Assembly: GCF_947502445.1 (NCBI RefSeq)
Contig: NZ_CANMZW010000030.1
Location: forward strand, 1 to 64,000
DNA length: 64,000 bases
Reading direction: 5' to 3'
Source of the DNA: an uncultured Brevibacillus sp.
GTDB lineage: Bacteria; Bacillota; Bacilli; Brevibacillales; Brevibacillaceae
Position numbers and translations under genes: made by a program. The first letter of the stretch is position 1. Each line of letters opens with the position of its first letter. Shown piece after piece: positions 42,995-51,162 of the stretch. The notes under the pieces are model-generated. The model saw only the letters and a program-made list of their open reading frames with translations. It had not been told where the DNA came from and ran no database searches.

Positions 42995-43369
42995 CTGAGC
43001 GGAGACTTTGTTGCTGATTTGCTGGGCAAGCTAAGCAAGAAAACGGGGCGTGAATGGACGCTAAACGATATTATGAAGCTGGCTGAGAAAATGCCCAAGG
43101 GCGGAGGAAATATTGACTCCGTGCTCAATGAGCTGTCGGATATGGGACTTGATGTTCCTGAGGAAACCAAGGAAAAAGTCAAGGATCATATGAAAAGTGG
43201 GAAGTCCCTGACCATGGATGATATCGGCAAATTGATGCCAACAGATGTAAAAGCGAAAACCAGTAAGACGAGAAACAAAAAGCCAACCAGAGCTGTTGGA
43301 AAAAGCAAGCATCTGTCATTGGCTGAGCGTGTAAAAAAATTATCTGGCAAAGGCAAGAAAAAGCGTTAG
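42995..43369 (+). CDS. spoVIF: SpoVIF-like sporulation protein, probable CTG start
   Basis: This protein of about 124 residues resembles stage VI sporulation protein F (KKTG, a D-IMKLAEK helix, then -VPEETKEKVKDHM- and MDDIGKLM). SpoVIF is a late mother-cell protein needed for coat and germination properties. A Lys/Arg-rich tail of about 35 residues is extra. The strong AGGAGGGG site (42981-42988) is six bases before CTG 42995, which gives Ser-Gly-Asp-Phe after the initiator. No ATG, GTG or TTG in frame is at a usable distance (TTG 43019 is 30 bases from it). ATG 42978 is in another frame and stops after six codons. A sigma-K promoter lies just upstream. Confidence 0.72.
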   Translation: MSGDFVADLLGKLSKKTGREWTLNDIMKLAEKMPKGGGNIDSVLNELSDMGLDVPEETKEKVKDHMKSGKSLTMDDIGKLMPTDVKAKTSKTRNKKPTRAVGKSKHLSLAERVKKLSGKGKKKR

Positions 43370-43392
43370 TCCACACATAGAGATTGTAGCGT

Positions 43393-43436
43393 GCAGTCGC
43401 GAGTGCCGAACAGGCATGGGCGGCTGCGTTTGTTTT
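43393..43436 (+). terminator. Terminator after spoVIF
   Basis: GCAGTCGC (43393-43400) pairs with GCGGCTGC (43420-43427) with one G-T pair, with an inner GCC/GGC stem, and is followed by GTTTGTTTT. Confidence 0.7.
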
Positions 43437-43486
43437 GCAAGAAGAAATTCGCCTAAGGCAGGGTCTAATTAACTAAGATGAAAACC

Positions 43487-43536
43487 TTGATAGAAGCGTA
43501 CAATTATGTTTTAATAAGAAGGGAATGTTCGTGTTT
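43487..43536 (+). promoter_or_regulatory. purH promoter with inverted PurBox, near-copy of the purC promoter
   Basis: TTGATA (43487-43492), 17 bases and TTTAAT (43510-43515) have the same -35, spacer length and -10 as the purC promoter, and the spacer is similar (aAGCGTAcaATTaTGT type). AATGTTCGTGTTT (43524-43536) matches the inverted PurBox at 11 of 13 positions and lies at nearly the same place as at purC. Confidence 0.75.
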
Positions 43537-43560
43537 ACTAAAAGTCAGGAGGTTCTATCC

Positions 43561-45111
43561 GTGAGTGTGAAAAAAGCGTTGATCAGCGTTTCTGACAAGA
43601 CTGGATTGATTCCGTTTGCCCGTAGACTGGCAGCTGCCGGAGTAGAAATCATTTCAACCGGAGGTACGGCTTCCCTGTTAAAAGCCGAAGGTGTTCCTGT
43701 CATTGGCATATCCGAAGTAACTGGATTTCCGGAAATTTTGGACGGACGCGTCAAAACGCTGCATCCGAATATCCACAGCGGGCTCTTGGCTGTACGTGAT
43801 AATGAAGCTCATCAGAAGCAATTACAAGAACTGAACATTGAAACCATTGATCTGGTCGTCGTGAATTTGTATCCTTTTAAAGAGACGATTGCCAAACCAG
43901 ATGTGACATACGAAGATGCTATTGAGAATATTGATATCGGTGGGCCGACTATGTTGCGCTCTGCCGCGAAAAACCATGCTTTTGTCAGTGTTGTTGTAGA
44001 TGCTGCTGACTATGACAAGGTTGCAGAGGAAATCGAAGCGAGCGGTGATACTACTTTGGAAACCCGTCGCAAGCTGGCTGCAAAAGTATTCCGTCACACT
44101 GCAGCGTACGATGCCCTGATCTCCCGTTACCTCAGTGAAGAGGTGGGCGAGCTGCTGCCAGAAAGCTACACAGTGACCTATGAAAAGGCTCAAGACTTGC
44201 GTTACGGTGAAAACCCGCATCAGCGCGCTGCTTTTTACCGTGAGCCGTTGGCGAGCAGCCTCAGCATCGGCTATTCTGAGCAGCTGCATGGAAAAGAACT
44301 GTCCTATAATAATATTAACGATGCTGACGCGGCCTTGGCGATTGTACGTGAATTCCACCAGCCTGCTGTAGTTGCGATCAAGCACTCCAACCCATGTGGT
44401 GTAGGAATTGGCAGCGATATTCGCCAAGCTTACCAAAAAGCGTACGAAGCAGATCCTGTTTCCATTTTCGGCGGAATCGTAGCAGCCAATCGCACGATCG
44501 ACCGCGAAACAGCTCTGGCTATGAAAGAAATTTTCCTGGAAATCATCATCGCTCCTGATTTTACCGAAGAGGCGCTCGCTGTGCTCACTGAGAAAAAGAA
44601 CCTGCGTCTGTTGCGCATCCCGGCACTGAGTGAGTCAGACAAAAAAGCCGACAATCGTTTCCGGGTCGCTCCAGTAGCGGGTGGCGCTCTGGTTCAAGAT
44701 TTTGACTACAAGCAATTGGAAGAGAGCGAAATTCAGGTGGTCACAGACCGCAAGCCAACAGAAGAAGAGCTGGCTCAGCTTACATTTGCCTGGAAAGTAG
44801 TCAAGCACGTCAAGTCCAATGCTATTTTGCTGGCAAAAGACAACATGACGATTGGTGTTGGCGCGGGGCAGATGAACCGTGTGGGTGCAGCCAAGATCGC
44901 CATTGAGCAGGCGGGGGCGGGGGCTGCTGGCTCTGTATTGGCTTCCGATGCCTTTTTCCCGATGGGCGATACAGTAGAAGCGGCTGCACAAGCAGGTATC
45001 ACAGCGATTATTCAACCTGGCGGCTCTATTCGCGACCAAGAGTCTATCGATGCGTGCAATCGCGCTGGAATTGCCATGATCTTTACCGGTACTCGTCACT
45101 TTAAACACTAA
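43561..45111 (+). CDS. purH: Bifunctional AICAR formyltransferase/IMP cyclohydrolase
   Basis: This 516-residue enzyme catalyses the last two steps to IMP. The N-terminal cyclohydrolase domain begins KKALISVSDKTGL and contains GGTASLL and DGRVKTLHP. The C-terminal transformylase contains KHSNPCGVG (catalytic Lys-His) and the QPGGSIRD motif. GTG 43561 is seven bases after AGGAGGT and is preferred over ATG 43525, which would overlap the operator. The length is normal. Confidence 0.96.
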   Translation: MSVKKALISVSDKTGLIPFARRLAAAGVEIISTGGTASLLKAEGVPVIGISEVTGFPEILDGRVKTLHPNIHSGLLAVRDNEAHQKQLQELNIETIDLVVVNLYPFKETIAKPDVTYEDAIENIDIGGPTMLRSAAKNHAFVSVVVDAADYDKVAEEIEASGDTTLETRRKLAAKVFRHTAAYDALISRYLSEEVGELLPESYTVTYEKAQDLRYGENPHQRAAFYREPLASSLSIGYSEQLHGKELSYNNINDADAALAIVREFHQPAVVAIKHSNPCGVGIGSDIRQAYQKAYEADPVSIFGGIVAANRTIDRETALAMKEIFLEIIIAPDFTEEALAVLTEKKNLRLLRIPALSESDKKADNRFRVAPVAGGALVQDFDYKQLEESEIQVVTDRKPTEEELAQLTFAWKVVKHVKSNAILLAKDNMTIGVGAGQMNRVGAAKIAIEQAGAGAAGSVLASDAFFPMGDTVEAAAQAGITAIIQPGGSIRDQESIDACNRAGIAMIFTGTRHFKH

Positions 45112-45139
45112 TCCCTCTCCCACAGGAGGAGCATACACG

Positions 45140-46411
45140 ATGAATATATTAGTCATTGGCGGCGGCGGTCGTGAGCATACGATTGCCTGGAAGCTGTTGC
45201 AAAGCCCGAAGGTAAAAAAGGTATACTGTGCGCCAGGCAATGGCGGTATCGCTGGTGTGGCACAAAATGTACCGATTGGCGTCAACGATTTTGCTGCACT
45301 CGCTCAGTTTGCCAAGGATGAAGGGATTGACCTGACTGTGGTCGGTCCCGAAGATCCTTTGCTTGGCGGGATCGTGGACTTTTTTCAGGAGCGCAATCTG
45401 CCAATCTATGGTCCTAACGGAAAAGCGGCGCTGATTGAAGGAAGCAAATCCTTTGCGAAAAGCTTGATGAAACGCTACGGCATCCCGACCTCAGAGTACG
45501 AATCGTTCCTTGATTATGAATCTGCGATTGCGTATGTTCGTGAAAAAGGGGCACCGATTGTCGTCAAGGCAGACGGGCTTGCTGCGGGTAAAGGCGTTGT
45601 GGTTGCCGAGACGCTACAGGAAGCAGAGGAAGCACTTCGTCAAATCATGCAGGATCATGTTTTTGGTGAAGCGGGAGCACGTGTCGTCATCGAAGAATGC
45701 ATGCGCGGTGAAGAGCTGTCTTTGCTCGCCTTTGTCGATGGGGAAACGGTGAAGCCGATGATTACTTCCCAAGACCATAAACGAATTTTTAACGATGATC
45801 TCGGACCGAATACGGGTGGCATGGGAACCTATGCACCTGTTCCGCACATGTCTGAAGCACTGGTTGATGAGGTCGTGGAGACAATCGTGAAGCCAATGGC
45901 GAAAGGGATGGCCAGTGATGGGATTCCATTCAAAGGCATTCTTTATACTGGCCTCATGATCACGGAGCAAGGTCCAAAGGTAGTGGAGTTTAACGCACGC
46001 TTTGGCGATCCGGAAACACAAGTCATCCTGCCGCTGCTGGAAACAGACTTGGTGGATATTTTCGTTGCGACGATCAAAGGTGAGCTGGATGCAGTAGATG
46101 TTACCTGGAAAAAAGGCAGCGCTGTTTGTGTCGTGATGGCAGCTCCTGGCTATCCGGGTGAGTATCCAAAAGGCCAAGTCATTCAGGGCTTGAACAAAGT
46201 ACGCGATCAAGTCACCGTGTTTCATGCGGGTACAAAAGAAACAGATAAAGGAATCGTTACCAGTGGTGGCCGAGTGCTGGGCGTAGTGGGCACAGGTGAA
46301 AACCTGGAAAAAGCACGTGAAGCAGCATATGCGGCTGTTGCGGAAATCTCCTTTGAGGGTGCTCAGTATCGCACCGATATCGCGGCAAAAGCGATGAAGC
46401 ATCAACAGTAA
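45140..46411 (+). CDS. purD: Phosphoribosylamine-glycine ligase
   Basis: This 423-residue ATP-grasp enzyme makes GAR from phosphoribosylamine, glycine and ATP. It starts NILVIGGGGREHTIAWKL and shows KADGLAAGKGVVVA, the EECMRGEELSLLAF stretch and FNARFGDPETQ, the metal-binding part. GGAGGAG precedes the ATG. It is 28 bases after purH and ends the purHD unit at a strong terminator. Confidence 0.97.
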   Translation: MNILVIGGGGREHTIAWKLLQSPKVKKVYCAPGNGGIAGVAQNVPIGVNDFAALAQFAKDEGIDLTVVGPEDPLLGGIVDFFQERNLPIYGPNGKAALIEGSKSFAKSLMKRYGIPTSEYESFLDYESAIAYVREKGAPIVVKADGLAAGKGVVVAETLQEAEEALRQIMQDHVFGEAGARVVIEECMRGEELSLLAFVDGETVKPMITSQDHKRIFNDDLGPNTGGMGTYAPVPHMSEALVDEVVETIVKPMAKGMASDGIPFKGILYTGLMITEQGPKVVEFNARFGDPETQVILPLLETDLVDIFVATIKGELDAVDVTWKKGSAVCVVMAAPGYPGEYPKGQVIQGLNKVRDQVTVFHAGTKETDKGIVTSGGRVLGVVGTGENLEKAREAAYAAVAEISFEGAQYRTDIAAKAMKHQQ

Positions 46412-46434
46412 GGAAGCCTTTTGTTACGTTAATG

Positions 46435-46474
46435 AAAAGACCCAGGCAGCGAAAAGAGCTGGCCTGGGTCTTTT
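46435..46474. terminator. Bidirectional terminator after purD
   Basis: AAAAGACCCAGGC (46435-46447) pairs perfectly with GCCTGGGTCTTTT (46462-46474). The MFS gene on the minus strand ends five bases further on. Confidence 0.93.
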
Positions 46475-46478
46475 GCGG

Positions 46479-47693
46479 TTATATACTGGCGTTTTCCGTA
46501 GCTACAGCAGTTTTTTTGCCTTTGGCTCTTATCAGCTGTGAAAGGAAGTAAACGACGAGGAACAAGAGCATGCTGACAGCCGACCAACGGTACATGACTG
46601 CGTAGTTTGAATGAGTAGCAAGAACGCCGAGAAGCATGGAGCCTACAGCGATCCCCAGATCGATTGAGTTGAAGAACACGCCATTGGCCATACCGCGCTG
46701 CTCTGGAGTCACCTGCTTGACCATCCAGGCCTGGATCGATGGCTGGATCGTACCGTACCCTAAGCCGTAGAAGAAGGCAGAAACGAGCAAAATAGACTCT
46801 GTATGAGCAAGCGACAAGATCAGCAGACTGACACCAACGAAAATCGCTCCCGGAGGCAACACAGCCATGTGACCTTTGCGATCAAACAGCTTTCCGGAAA
46901 ACGGTCGAATCAAGACCATGGCAATGGCATTGCACAAGAAGAAAGCACCGACATTTTCTATGTGGGCTTCTTTTCCATAGAGAGCCAAAAAGCTGAGTAC
47001 ACCACCATAGGTAATCGACAGACAAAAATTCAACGTGGCAGGCAGGAGCAGCTTTCTATCAAAGAACCGCCCAAGACCTTTTGGTGCAGGAGCAGCTGTT
47101 TTTTGCGAAGGCGCTGTTGGTCTGCTGTATGCGCGGATGAGCTGCATCAACGGAAAAATAAGTGCGATCAAAAGAACGATAGTAACGAGCATCGAACCGA
47201 ATCCGAACGTATTTAAAATGGCAAGGCCGATCATAGGACCGAGTGCCATAGCCAGACTGGTGGACAAGCCGAAATAGCCCATCCCTTCGCCAATTCGTTT
47301 GTTCGGGATCACGTTGGAAACAATAGTGGGGAAGGTAGTGCTTCCCATTCCAAAGCCGACCCCAACAAGCATGCGCATCAATAAGAAAAAGGCGATACCG
47401 CCCGCCAAATAATACCCCGCAGTTGCAAGTCCGACAAAGCATAAAGCAATGATGGCAAGCATTTTGCTGCTTCTTGTTTTCAGCGCTTCCCCTGTAAAAA
47501 CCCTGGCAACGACAGCGGCGATACTAAACAGGCTGATGACGAGGCTGACGACAAAATCATCTGCTTGAAACACCTCTTTGACGTATGCCGGAAAGGTCGG
47601 GGTCTGCATCTGAATCGTACTGAACAAGATCAAATTGCAAACAGTTAAAAGGACGAAATCCTTCGTCCATAGTTTCTCTCTAGCCTCTCCCAA
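46479..47693 (-). CDS. MFS transporter under MarR control
   Basis: This protein of about 404 residues has 12 membrane helices and a repeated MFS pattern (FDRKGHMAVLPPG as the motif A-like loop, PNKRIGEGMGYFGLSTSLAMALGP in the first half). It looks like a drug or metabolite exporter. The open frame begins with GTG 47702, but AGGAG of the coupled MarR gene end lies eight bases before TTG 47693, so TTG is the more likely start. It follows the MarR gene directly and is probably repressed by it. Confidence 0.85.
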   Translation of the reverse strand: MGEAREKLWTKDFVLLTVCNLILFSTIQMQTPTFPAYVKEVFQADDFVVSLVISLFSIAAVVARVFTGEALKTRSSKMLAIIALCFVGLATAGYYLAGGIAFFLLMRMLVGVGFGMGSTTFPTIVSNVIPNKRIGEGMGYFGLSTSLAMALGPMIGLAILNTFGFGSMLVTIVLLIALIFPLMQLIRAYSRPTAPSQKTAAPAPKGLGRFFDRKLLLPATLNFCLSITYGGVLSFLALYGKEAHIENVGAFFLCNAIAMVLIRPFSGKLFDRKGHMAVLPPGAIFVGVSLLILSLAHTESILLVSAFFYGLGYGTIQPSIQAWMVKQVTPEQRGMANGVFFNSIDLGIAVGSMLLGVLATHSNYAVMYRWSAVSMLLFLVVYFLSQLIRAKGKKTAVATENASI

Positions 47694-47704
47694 TGATGTC
47701 ACTC

Positions 47705-48148
47705 CTACTCTTTTGTATGACTGTTTATGTTTGTGTTGATTCGCAAAAGAATGTCCTTTAAGAATTCCAACTGTTCAGCCGGGATGTCCGCCAATATTTC
47801 AGAGACAGCAACCGTTTCAACTGGGATTGCTTTTTCAATCCATTCCCGTCCTGCTGGAGTTAGTGTAATGAGAAAAGCGCGCCGGTCTTGTGGACACGGC
47901 TTTTTTTCAATCCACCCTTTTTTGGCTAAGTTGTCCAGCAAGCGTGTCATCGTCGGCTGGTCTTTGGCTGAGCGTAGAGCGAGTTCTTTTTGATTGATGC
48001 CATCTTGCTCACGTAGCCTGAACAACACAGCGAATTGCTCGGTTGTCAGATCGAATTCACGCAGGTACGTGGAAACATGGTGGATCATTCGCCGATAGGT
48101 ATTGCCGATCAGAAAGCCAATCGGTTCATCTTTCCATTGGTCAATCAA
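47705..48148 (-). CDS. MarR family transcriptional regulator
   Basis: This 147-residue regulator has the MarR winged helix: QKELALRSAKDQPTMTRLLDNLAKKGWIEKK and the wing DRRAFLITLTPAGRE. TTG 48148 follows GAAGGG by seven or more bases. The gene is co-transcribed with the MFS gene, and an inverted repeat lies between its own -35 and -10, so autorepression and relief by a toxic ligand are likely. Such operons commonly give drug resistance. Confidence 0.87.
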   Translation of the reverse strand: MIDQWKDEPIGFLIGNTYRRMIHHVSTYLREFDLTTEQFAVLFRLREQDGINQKELALRSAKDQPTMTRLLDNLAKKGWIEKKPCPQDRRAFLITLTPAGREWIEKAIPVETVAVSEILADIPAEQLEFLKDILLRINTNINSHTKE

Positions 48149-48185
48149 GGTGTGACCCTTCTTTCATCCAAAAATACTTGCTTTG

Positions 48186-48217
48186 ACAATTATAAGCGAA
48201 GCAACTAATTGTGTAAA
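48186..48217 (-). promoter_or_regulatory. MarR-MFS operon promoter and operator
   Basis: On the minus strand TTTACA (48217-48212), 17 bases and TATAAT (48194-48189) form a near-perfect sigma-A promoter. ACAATTA/TAATTGT arms (48212-48206 and 48192-48186) form an inverted repeat between and over the two boxes, the typical place for a MarR operator. Confidence 0.75.
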
Positions 48218-48255
48218 TAAAAAGGAAAAGAAAATACCGCTCAGCTGTATTTTAA

Positions 48256-48284
48256 AAAGAAAAATACCGCTTTACTGGCGGTAT
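48256..48284 (-). terminator. Terminator of the 45-residue membrane protein gene
   Basis: On the minus strand ATACCGC (48284-48278) pairs with GCGGTAT (48270-48264) and a T-run follows. The stem encloses the stop codon of the small gene. A second weak hairpin AAAATAC/GTATTTT lies further on. Confidence 0.75.
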
Positions 48285-48409
48285 CTCCCTTTCTTTCTTG
48301 TGAGGTTGTAGGCGTAGTAGCCCATGACAGCAATGACGCCGATGATGGCAGCGATGACAAAAAAGTTGTGGGAAAGCCATTCGTATAAGGGAGGTCCGAC
48401 TGTAAGCAT
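48272..48409 (-). CDS. Small 45-residue single-helix membrane protein
   Basis: A short gene of 45 codons plus TAA. ATG 48409 is eight bases after a perfect GGAGG. The protein has a polar start, one membrane helix (about 17-34: FFVIAAIIGVIAVMGYYAY) and a basic tail ending in Lys-Lys-Gly-Arg-Tyr-Arg. It lies 13 bases after the DUF2892 gene on the same strand and is closed by a terminator. I do not recognise a family; the ribosome site, helix and position support it as real. Confidence 0.7.
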   Translation of the reverse strand: MLTVGPPLYEWLSHNFFVIAAIIGVIAVMGYYAYNLTRKKGRYRQ

Positions 48410-48422
48410 AGGTGCAGCCTCC

Positions 48423-48971
48423 TTAAGAATAAGTAGGATACGTGTTGGATTTTTGCTCGTTCTTTTCTTGGGAACGGTAGGAAATGAATTCGCGTGCGGC
48501 TCTCTCTAGTTGCTCGTCCTCAGCAGTCAGCTGTGACTTGCGGGAAAAGTCGTTGCCGCTGACAGTGGTTGCACTCGTTGTGTTAAAGGTATCTGTACGG
48601 GAGTTGGCGGTTGCCGACTGATTGTATTTGTCTTGGCTCATGGTTTGGTCATTGTTTTCTTTGGCTTTCTCGGAGCTGCCCGTCATGCTCATGGAGCGGG
48701 TTACCTGATTCATGACAGCTTGAATACCTTTTTGCTTTGCCTTGTCCATTATGTTTTGCATGCCATTCGCTTTGACCGTATTTACACCCATCGCGGAGTA
48801 CATGGGGCAAACACGTGTAACCCCCTCTGCTACTTTCATGGCAGAAAAAGCTAGCAATAGCCAAGGCGTATTATACGGACGACGACTCATTTTGCCGACT
48901 CCGTATGCCAAGCCAAGCAGACCGCCAGTAATCCGGATCATCGCATCAGTGGTTCCCACATTTTTGTGCAT
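48423..48971 (-). CDS. DUF2892-type membrane protein with long polar tail
   Basis: This 182-residue protein begins with a DUF2892 (YgaP-like inner membrane) domain: NVGTTDAMIRITGG, two short helices and the RVCPMYSAMGVNT signature near 58-70. The remaining 110 residues are polar, rich in Ser, Thr, Asn and Gln, and look disordered. ATG 48971 lies eight bases after GGAGG; ATG 48977 is too close to it. The next gene is a 45-residue membrane protein in the same unit. The function is unknown. Confidence 0.78.
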   Translation of the reverse strand: MHKNVGTTDAMIRITGGLLGLAYGVGKMSRRPYNTPWLLLAFSAMKVAEGVTRVCPMYSAMGVNTVKANGMQNIMDKAKQKGIQAVMNQVTRSMSMTGSSEKAKENNDQTMSQDKYNQSATANSRTDTFNTTSATTVSGNDFSRKSQLTAEDEQLERAAREFISYRSQEKNEQKSNTYPTYS

Positions 48972-49166
48972 AGTCATAGCCTCCAGTCGCTTCTTCTTAT
49001 AGCTAGTCTGTGGCTATTGTGAAGATTGCACCCGTGGAAATTGTTGCTAGCAGGTGCAGGGAAAAGCAGGGGAAGTACCGATGAGCGACGAAGCAGTAAG
49101 TACATAATGAATGAGCATTCAGTTGGTCAGACGACGAAATTGATTCAGTGAGGAGAGATAAAAACC

Positions 49167-50921
49167 ATGCGCGTAAGACCATTATCGAGTGAAGACCATG
49201 TGAATCTGATGAGGGTAAGCAGACGACTAGCACCAGCGAGCCTATGGATTCAAGGAGCGAATGTGTTCAATGTATATACGAAGGAATGGATGCAGGTACA
49301 CGTTGCCTTGTCAGGAGAACGAATTGCTTATGTGGGCGAAAAAGAACCGCTTGTGGATGAGAACACCGAGATCATCGACGCAAGCGAAAAGTATTTGGTT
49401 CCCGGCTATATAGAGCCTCATGCGCATCCATTTCAATGGTATAACCCGTATACCTTGGCTGATTTTGCGCTCAAGCACGGAACGACTACACTCGTATCTG
49501 ATTCCTTGATGCTGATGAATCTGCCGTTTGAGCAAGTAAAAGAAATGATGGAATCGTTAGCTGAACACCCAGTCAAACAGTTTTTTTGGGCACGGCTCGA
49601 TCCACAGACAGGCAAGGAACATCCGCAATTCACCAAGGAAGGCTTGACACGTATGCTGGAGCATCCGCTTGTCGTACAGGGAGGAGAGCTTACCAGCTGG
49701 TCTGGTGTGCTGGCGGAAGATGAAAAGGTGCTGTTCGGCTTAAAGCATGCGCTAGATCTGGGAAAACGCATGGAGGGTCATCATCCAGGTGCGTCGGTTG
49801 AAACACTAAATATAGCGTCGGCTGCGGGTATTACGGCGTGCCATGAGGGAATTACCGCAGAGGATTTGCTCTCTCGACTCAGGCTGGGCATGTACGCTAC
49901 GCTGCGTCACTCCTCGATTCGTCCGGACTTGCCTGATCTGGTCAAAGGATGGCTGGAGCTTGGGCAGCCCTGGTCAGGGCGAATGATGCTGACCTCGGAT
50001 GGCAGTACACCTCCGATGCATCGCAATGGTCTGATGGATGGGACGATTCGAATCGCGATTGAGGCGGGAATGCCTCCAGAGGAAGCGTATGTGATGGCTT
50101 CGCTGAATCCTGCTGTTTATTACGGTATGGATGGGGAAATAGGGGGAATTGCTCCTGGACGACTGGCAGATTTGCTAGTTTTATCGGATAAATACGAGCC
50201 TACCCCTGAGCTTGTTATTGCAAATGGAAAGTGTGCTGCCAAAAATGATACCCTGCTCATTCCGACGATCCAGGCGCGCTGGGATAAGATTCAGTTTCCA
50301 CCTGTGGATGATTTTGAGAAGCAAACGTCAGTCGACTGGTTCCGCATGCGTCCTGAAGCGGGTCAAGCACCTGTCCTGCACATGTTGAACGCGGTCATTA
50401 CCCGACTGGAAATGACGGAGCTGCCGATTGATGAAAACGGTTATGTCTCTATCGAGCACGATCCGGAGTTGGCGTATATCGCAAGCATCGACCCAGCGGG
50501 ATGCAGACGTACGCAGGCGGTATTACACGGCTATGGCTCCGACTTGGAAGGCTTGGCGAGCTCTTATACGGCTTCGGAGGACTGGATTGTCATCGGCCGC
50601 GATCCCGAAGCGATGAAGCGGGCGCTTGAGCGGATGAGAGCGATTGGCGGAGGCGTAGTGCTTATCGATGGAGGCGAAATCGTATGTGAATGTCCGTTGC
50701 CTTTGGCTGGAAGATTTTCAGACGCCCCCATGGAGGAAGTCATCGAGATGGCCGAGGAGTTGACCCAGAAGCTTCGACAAAAAGGGCATGCTCACCTCGA
50801 TCCGCTGTACTCTATCCTGTTCTTTACGGCTACCCATTTACCGTATGCTCGGCTCACTTCAGAAGGAATTATTGATGTGAAAAGTGGAAAATTATTGGTT
50901 CCTTCACTTCCATTAGTTTAA
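49167..50921 (+). CDS. Adenine deaminase-like amidohydrolase (YerA type)
   Basis: This 584-residue protein of the amidohydrolase superfamily is closest in shape to adenine deaminase and to B. subtilis YerA. Metal ligands are seen in EPHAHPF (HxH near residue 91), MEGHHPGAS and ACHEGIT, and the catalytic Asp in MLTSDGSTPP. True AdeC enzymes have HxHxE(S) at the first site; here Pro-Phe follows, so deaminase activity is likely but not certain. GAGGAG precedes the ATG. Its place beside purHD fits purine salvage. Confidence 0.8.
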   Translation: MRVRPLSSEDHVNLMRVSRRLAPASLWIQGANVFNVYTKEWMQVHVALSGERIAYVGEKEPLVDENTEIIDASEKYLVPGYIEPHAHPFQWYNPYTLADFALKHGTTTLVSDSLMLMNLPFEQVKEMMESLAEHPVKQFFWARLDPQTGKEHPQFTKEGLTRMLEHPLVVQGGELTSWSGVLAEDEKVLFGLKHALDLGKRMEGHHPGASVETLNIASAAGITACHEGITAEDLLSRLRLGMYATLRHSSIRPDLPDLVKGWLELGQPWSGRMMLTSDGSTPPMHRNGLMDGTIRIAIEAGMPPEEAYVMASLNPAVYYGMDGEIGGIAPGRLADLLVLSDKYEPTPELVIANGKCAAKNDTLLIPTIQARWDKIQFPPVDDFEKQTSVDWFRMRPEAGQAPVLHMLNAVITRLEMTELPIDENGYVSIEHDPELAYIASIDPAGCRRTQAVLHGYGSDLEGLASSYTASEDWIVIGRDPEAMKRALERMRAIGGGVVLIDGGEIVCECPLPLAGRFSDAPMEEVIEMAEELTQKLRQKGHAHLDPLYSILFFTATHLPYARLTSEGIIDVKSGKLLVPSLPLV

Positions 50922-51013
50922 AAGTTTCACTTCAAAAGAAGAATTTATAAGTAAGGTAATCATTATTTTCATGTGCATGTCGGATATGTATATGAAGATA
51001 ATATTTTTTTCTC

Positions 51014-51041
51014 TTGTAAATTTTCCGATTTATTTTACAAT
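51014..51041 (+). promoter_or_regulatory. Possible sigma-A promoter in the gap
   Basis: TTGTAA (51014-51019), 16 bases and TACAAT (51036-51041) fit a moderate promoter. About 20 bases later a run AAAGGGGG precedes a 27-codon frame. Confidence 0.4.
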
Positions 51042-51078
51042 AATGATTAAACAAAGATAAAGGGGGATTCCATTCCGC

Positions 51079-51162
51079 ATGACAAAAAGCTCTTACGCAA
51101 GCATTCAATCTGCGGTATTGGTAGAAAGGGTTGCAAGCAGAAGAACGATAGAACCGTACTAA
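51079..51162 (+). CDS. Possible 27-residue peptide
   Basis: ATG 51079 is 12 bases after AGGGGG, slightly long for a ribosome site. The frame encodes 27 residues (Met-Thr-Lys-Ser-Ser at the start, Glu-Pro-Tyr at the end) with no membrane helix or signal. It may be a leader peptide or chance. I cannot assign a role. Confidence 0.25.
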   Translation: MTKSSYASIQSAVLVERVASRRTIEPY

